Below, in pieces: positions 58,696-64,000 of a stretch of 64,000 nucleotides of DNA; position 1 is the stretch's first letter; every line of letters begins with the position of its first letter. Source of the stretch: Perca fluviatilis (Eukaryota > Chordata > Actinopteri > Perciformes > Percidae); NCBI RefSeq assembly GCF_010015445.1, contig NC_053127.1, forward strand, positions 26,749,215-26,813,214, written 5' to 3'. The position numbers were made by a program, and so were the translations under genes. Below the pieces are notes generated by a model. The model was not told where the DNA came from and did not search any database. It saw nothing but the letters and a program-made list of their open reading frames with translations.

Positions 58696-60658
58696 AAACC
58701 TTAATTTCTCGTGTGTGCATGATGTAGTAAGTAAAAATAATAAAATCTTATTTCATTTGCATGAATATTTAAAAAAGTTAAAAATGAAGCTAAATCCTGC
58801 CACATTAATTACATATTTATGTCTTAAAAGAAAAAGAAAAACAGTTGATGGGCTTCATCTTAAAAAAAAAAACACACATTTAATTGGTCAAAGATTCAAA
58901 ATCTGACAAAACCACTATTAGATATATTGTATCATGGACAATACTTGCTTCAGGCATTTTTCAAATTAGTTATTTATAATACAAGTTTTTAGGAGCATAT
59001 AAAATCATTTGCAAAGGAGTGATCATAAAGCAACTTTAACAGTGTTATATCACTCTTACATCTCTGCATATTATATTATCAATATCAAAATTTAACACTA
59101 GAATGCTTTTTCACCCCTCATCAAAAGTCGATATGTTACAAGAGGTCAAAGCAGGGAGTTGTTGCTTTCATTGTAAAAAAGAATTTACATCTACAACTGT
59201 GAGTATCTGAGCAGAACACATGGCAAAACAAAGGGCTGCAGGAGAAAGAGGTTGGCTAACGGGTGAAAATGTCTCCTTTCACTGACTGGCTCAATATTAC
59301 GATCTTGTCTTGATACATAGGTTCGGTTGGTGAGTTAACACAAAGTGCGCGTATCCAACACGGAACTAATCCATCCAAATCACAATTTAAATTCTCAAAT
59401 CCAATGGAACGCATCAACAAGTGGGGGGGATCCTTGTTTATTTTCCTATTGAGAGGCAAAATCATTTCATAAGCAGGTAAACTGCTTATTTATTTATCCA
59501 GATTATTCAAGTATATATTTTTTTGGCAGAATCCAAGCAACCTTCACATACTTAAGGTTTTTGAAGGAAAATACTTTGCAACAGAAGCTGGTTTTAAAGC
59601 TAGGTAAATTTGAGGCACTGAAGAAAGTTCAGTGCCTCAAACATAACGAGAGCATGACTTTGATGGAATTACATCAACAGCAGTTTACAGCAGTTACAGC
59701 GGAACAGGTCAAAACATATAGATATAAAACATTGTGCCCTAATAAAAATTACAAGGTAACAGCTGATTAAAAGAAGTATGGATTCATTTAGGCTGTAGGT
59801 AGGTGAAGTACTAAACACTTTTATACAGATATTTTCAGAGAAATGGGTCCACTTTGCATTGGTTTATTAAAAAAAAAAAAAAAAAAGCATACCAGACATA
59901 TTTTAATGAAGGCAGACTGACCACTCCATTTAGAGGAACCACAATACACTGTTCAACAGCAGCCCAGTGTAGTTATCCAGTATATCAATATACTCACATC
60001 AACTAGGAAAGATAAATGCATGGTTTAGCTGAAAATGTGGAAAATATATTACAAAACACAATTTGTCTTTTTTTTAAACCATAGCAATAACGAGAAGTGT
60101 CCATTCCTGGTTTCCAGGCACCAAAACAGTCATTCAGATGCAAAATCAGTACAAACAAAAAGGCACTTAATGCTTCTGCAAAGTGATTGCTTGAGAAGAT
60201 AATGCTTTAAATGACCTATTTCTTAATTTCATTCTTAGGTACAACACTGACAAGGATATGAAAATGAAATACAAATATTCTCTCATAAAAGCTAACAAAC
60301 AATACAAAAACAGTGTATTAGTATTAATAGTGCAGACGTGATGTGTAGTCTGATGTGGAATGCCTATTCTACAATGTGACATGCATAGTGTAAGACAGCA
60401 ACAATATATTGGACTGCTGCAGTCAGGTTACAGACGGTAGCTGACATATTACAAATCAAAGCATAGAAAAGTAAGAACAGTCTGCCGTTTGCTCAGGAGA
60501 ATGAGGAAGAATATATGAGGCCACCGCATCTCAAATCAGGAACATACGTTCAAGTGAAAGGCAGGTTTTAAAAAATGGCCATTAGTGAGGTGAGCTGTTT
60601 GTTAAATACAGTGAGGTTCAAAGAGACACCTGGAGGACTCTGCCATGTGGTGGAGACT

Positions 60659-61107
60659 GATGCTACGTTTACACGTGGCCGGCTAATTTCATAAACGGAC
60701 ATTTCAACCTTTCAGTTTTCAAAAATAACATCATGCACAGCTGTCAGTTTTCAGAAAAGTGTTCGTTTACACGTACCCGTGTATATATGCCGTCAATGCC
60801 GTCAAGAGCATGCCAAACCTGTAGGTGGCAGTGTAACGAGAAGCTCAAGCCCACGTTAGCCAATCAGAATCCCGAAAATAGCAACAACAGCAAAGAATCA
60901 CTTCCTCTCTCTTCTCTTCTTCACTTCCTCGGCTGCCTAAACCTCCGTTTGTCTCAGTTTACATGCAAACGTCTCCACTCTGGCCGGAGTTTTTAGAATG
61001 ACTCGTTTTCAGAGTCAAATTCGCCGTTTGCGTGTAAACAAAGGGCACAAACGAAGGGAAATGTCTCAGTTTTTCAAAATAACCATGTACGTGTAAACGG
61101 GGCCTGA
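60659..61107. mobile_element. MITE with CGTTTACACGT inverted ends
   Basis: The left end TGATGCTACGTTTACACGTGG and the right end, read in reverse, TCAGGCCCCGTTTACACGTAC are inverted copies with a shared CGTTTACACGT core. The core recurs inside (near 60766 and 61030). The body contains AGCCAATCAGAATC and a GGTGGCAG motif. It is non-coding and probably a hAT-like derivative. Confidence 0.7.
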
Positions 61108-61835
61108 AGTCGGTCTCTGGAGCGTTAAGGTTGCATACTGTGTTGCAGCACGTTAGATAGGCTTGCTTTGGTGTACAGACTGAGATTTCAACAGCACAGT
61201 CACAAGTTCTTGGTCAGTTAGTCTGTGCCATATGCACAGAGCACATAGTCCTCTCCAGTGAAAATGTACCTCAGTTTGGTGATATTACATTTTTCAGATA
61301 AACTGAAGCAGTTATGTTCCTTAACGGCTTGAGAAAACCGTCCTACTTTTAAAGAAAATAGCCCATAAAAAAATGCTGAAAACAGGCATCAACAACATTT
61401 TTATACAAAGATGGTGTTCCCCGTTCCTCTTTTAAAACAGTGTCAACCATGATTGTTGCAATGTTTGCAAGGACAAAATCATTTCAAATGGCTAACCTAA
61501 ACTTGGACATGTAGGTTGCCGTTTCAATTTCAGAGTCCATTATGTAAAGCTAGTGCTGATAACAGCTAAACAGGAAGTTTTCTTCTTTTTTTATCTCTCA
61601 GAAGTTGCAGAAGTACAGTATTGCATCAGTTTTGCTAATCCGGTCTGACCAAGCAAGTTATAGTCAAGTCAAGACCTGTGCATGGATGTCGCTTGTACTG
61701 ATGGTGCCAATTAGAAGTGAGACCTTGAATGTGACATGCTAACCTTTCAGTGACAGGAATAAGAGCGAGGTATGTTTCTTTAATTGCTAAACGAGAGCCT
61801 TTGTTAGCTTAAGTTTTGTTCTTCTTTTTACTAAC

Positions 61836-62437
61836 TTAAAAAGGTACACTGTGTAGTGTTTTAAATATGTTATTAGCTAAAATAAATGTCTTCATTCATA
61901 AATATGTCCTCATTGGTGTAAAATGACCTCTGCCAACGATCTGACTTATCTTCGTAAGCGAAGAATTTCTTATCTGCATTTACATTGGACGGGCAAGTCC
62001 AAGGAGGCTCCAATGTCCAAGGAGGCTCCCATGTCGTTCCGCCATTTTGAAAAACTATAATCGCTAAGAGGGACATAAAGCACTAGCGTACCTGTCTAGC
62101 TAATCCACAACGCGTTCTCGTTCAGAGCCAGCGGCACGGGACTGAAACCAGCTGAAAAGGAGATCAGTGAGAGGCGCTTGTCACTGCCCCGGCAAATTTG
62201 AAAGCCTGCACTGCACTTTAGTTCATAATGGAGGATCATACTTATGCCGAGCCACGGGAGAAGGAATCCTCGTCGCCAAAAAAAGCGATTGTTGTCATAG
62301 CTTCTTGGTACATAACGGCTACCGTAGTTGCAACGCGCATTTGAAAAAGCGAGGCGCTAGAGAGCACTATTCTTCTGAATGCAAAAAATACTATTTCACC
62401 GCTAGATGGGAGAAATTCCTACACAGTGTACCTTTAA
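61836..62437. mobile_element. MITE with AAGGTACACTGTGTAG inverted ends
   Basis: The left terminus TTAAAAAGGTACACTGTGTAG (61836-61856) and right terminus CTACACAGTGTACCTTTAA (62419-62437) are inverted repeats. The body includes a tandem duplication of TCCAAGGAGGCTCCAATG (about 61997-62032) and GCCATTTTGAAAA. Short frames across it are not taken as genes. I recognise the ends as a common fish MITE. Confidence 0.8.
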
Positions 62438-63454
62438 TGTGTGGTTTGAGTGGTTTTGACTCTAATTTGATTTTTTTTATTGGTGCAAATCAAGTCATGC
62501 TCCCCAATGACAACCCAATACTGTGAATGTGTCATTTTAGCTTCTACAACTGGATGCTGTAAAATGTTTTATCCTGTTGTTTTACAGGTTTAGACTACAT
62601 TCACGCTATCCCTCTTTTACAAATAAACATTGGCAAAATTGCTATTTTAAAAGCGGGATGTCCCCACCTGGGCTTTCTTTCCACCATTATCATACCAGCA
62701 AATATGAAGTATCTCTTAAAAGCTTGTACTTACAAGAAACCGCCAAAACACGGACAATGTGCTCCCATACGGACTCCTTATGATCAGTTAACACCAACCG
62801 CTAAACGTTTCTACCAGTACTCTTCTAAAGTGTGTTTCCCCCTTTGATGAGAACAAGGCACTGGCACTTTGAAAAAGCAGAATAGTGAGAACACGCCCTC
62901 AGATCGTCCCCTGAAAGTGTTTGTCATGACTGTAAAGAGTTGTTTGTGGTAACTCTTACAAAATGTTTAATGTCATATGGGGATGTATTCTTCTTGATGT
63001 TCAACCCGCCAATAAGGGTAAAAAGAGGTAATGCAGTGGTTCTACTCTAATGAGGTTCAACATTTTTAAGTAAAAACCAGTAAACACACTACTGAGCGCT
63101 GCAGAAAGGTCAGAACGGTCATCATACAGTCATCAATTGGAGTGGTTGTCTGAGGATTTCTCTAAGGCTTGTTTCATGAAAGATGTCCATCAGATGGTGT
63201 TTTTTTTATGTAAGGCTATCTAATGAATAGCCACTTCAGTGAAACCTTGAAAACATAGCGGTTAATAGATCATTTTGTTTATCACATTACTGTACTGTCT
63301 TAATATACACAACTTCAAAAGATAAATATTGTCACTCACACTTCTCGCTTGGTCCTTTGCATGTTCATATATTATCAGTTGAATGTCTCAAGCTCGTTTC
63401 AAGTCTTTTCTTTAAATGTTCAGGTTTGGTCTTTTAGAGGCATGATCAGTGGGT

Positions 63455-63932
63455 TTAACTCTGCTCCAGACTCTCCGTCACTTGCACAGCAGAGTACGTA
63501 GACGCCTGGCGGGTGAAGAAGGACGCGGCTCTTTTCGGCTTCAAGCGTTTGATTTCTTTTCCTGAAAGACAACAAACGGAGAAATGTTGAAAAAATGACT
63601 CCGACTGAAGTTACTACGGGGAGATCGTGTTGGAAGTTGCTCACTCTAGAGAGATTGTATTGTGAGTAGGCTTGGACTACTAAACGTAACCATTAAGACT
63701 CACCATTGTCCACGTAGCTGATAGTGTTAAGTGAATGGACCCGACTGCACAGAACACTGCTTTGCCTGTGCAGCACGCCGCGCCGTCCTCCGCGTCCGTT
63801 CTTGCTGCTGCCGTCTGGCCCAGCAGGCTGCTGAGACAGACTCACCTCACCGTCCATTTCGGCGGCAGCCCCTCCCTCAGACGCAGACTTCAGCTCCACA
63901 CAGAACTCAATGAAGCCGCTCATTAGCTCTGC
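63455..63932 (-). CDS. Last two coding exons of an unrecognised gene
   Basis: Exons 63932-63704 and 63561-63455 join by GT-AG: donor GTGAGT at 63703, acceptor TTTCAG ending at 63562. Reading continues in phase to a TAA at 63455-63457. The peptide starts AELMSGFIEFCVELKSASEG, passes a low-complexity Gly/Ser stretch (GPDGSSKNGRGGRRG), then HRQSSVLCSRVHSLNTISY and ends KRLKPKRAASFFTRQAS...VTESLEQS. RRG..HRQSS and RAAS look like basic-directed kinase sites. The N-terminal part lies beyond the right edge. The acceptor CAG before AELM and the absence of a Kozak context suggest the internal ATG at 63923 is not the start. I cannot assign a family; the position next to vps51 gives no certain answer. 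Confidence 0.7.
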
Positions 63933-64000
63933 CTGGTTGACAAAAGGAAAAAAGAAAACAAATGATTAAGTCTGAGCTTTAAACGTATGCATGATATACA

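Larger units (their letters stand above)
58700..63454. other. Spacer and probable 3' UTR of the right-edge gene
   Basis: This lies between the vps51 promoter and the stop codon (63455) of the next minus-strand gene, so part is likely that gene's 3' UTR. It contains two MITEs (60659-61107 and 61836-62437) and an A run (about 59870-59886). No supported open frame; the frame at 62167-62526 lies largely inside a MITE. Confidence 0.55.

Noticed and set aside
62167..62526. 119-codon open frame on the plus strand
   Set aside because: Most of it lies inside a MITE bounded by inverted ends, and the frame runs past the element's terminus.
1..64000. CRISPR arrays, operons, ribosome-binding sites, riboswitches, phage or integron features
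   Set aside because: The window is vertebrate nuclear DNA. No regularly spaced direct repeats of array type were seen, and the tandem repeats are microsatellites.

Overview
The window is vertebrate nuclear DNA, almost certainly from a ray-finned (percomorph-like teleost) fish. Genes are split by GT-AG introns. The encoded proteins are close to fish and mammalian orthologues. The non-coding space carries typical teleost repeats: tRNA-derived SINEs, L2-type LINE tails, Tc1/mariner DNA, MITEs and long dinucleotide tracts. Nothing looks prokaryotic or viral.

Layout from left to right: (1) about 1-10,150, minus strand: the 5' part of a sodium/calcium exchanger gene, SLC8 family, most likely slc8a4. 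Two coding exons (4899-5413 and 5573-6910) and an upstream non-coding exon are visible, and the 3' exons lie beyond the left edge. (2) about 10,150-23,500: intergenic DNA with L2 and SINE remnants, a nested repeat cluster with telomere-like DNA (18.8-20.6 kb) and GA tracts. (3) 23,561-31,734, plus strand: cnih2, six exons, complete except that the expected ATG start reads GTG. (4) 31.7-39.6 kb: intergenic, where cnih2 and tm7sf2 converge, with a full tRNA-SINE. (5) 39,614-52.6 kb, minus strand: tm7sf2 (delta-14 sterol reductase), ten coding exons plus a non-coding first exon; its introns hold a dead Tc1 transposon, an L2 tail and several MITEs. (6) 52.78-52.99 kb: a TA-rich tract of about 210 bp between the vps51 3' end and the tm7sf2 5' end. 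(7) 53,762-58,325, minus strand: vps51 (GARP/EARP tether subunit), eleven exons, 834 residues, with an ETS plus NRF1-like promoter. (8) 58.7-63.45 kb: probable 3' UTR or intergenic DNA with two MITEs. (9) 63,455-63,932, minus strand: the last two coding exons of a gene I do not recognise.

The genes form no pathway or operon; they are a syntenic block. The vps51-tm7sf2 pair in the same order and orientation, with cnih2 on the same chromosome, matches human 11q13. Human 1q42 carries the paralogues CNIH3 and LBR. An SLC8 gene in this block fits the member absent from mammals (NCX4). I found no novel gene system. The points most worth checking are the GTG start of cnih2, the intron inside the normally undivided large exon of the exchanger, the unidentified gene at the right edge, and the nested repeat cluster.
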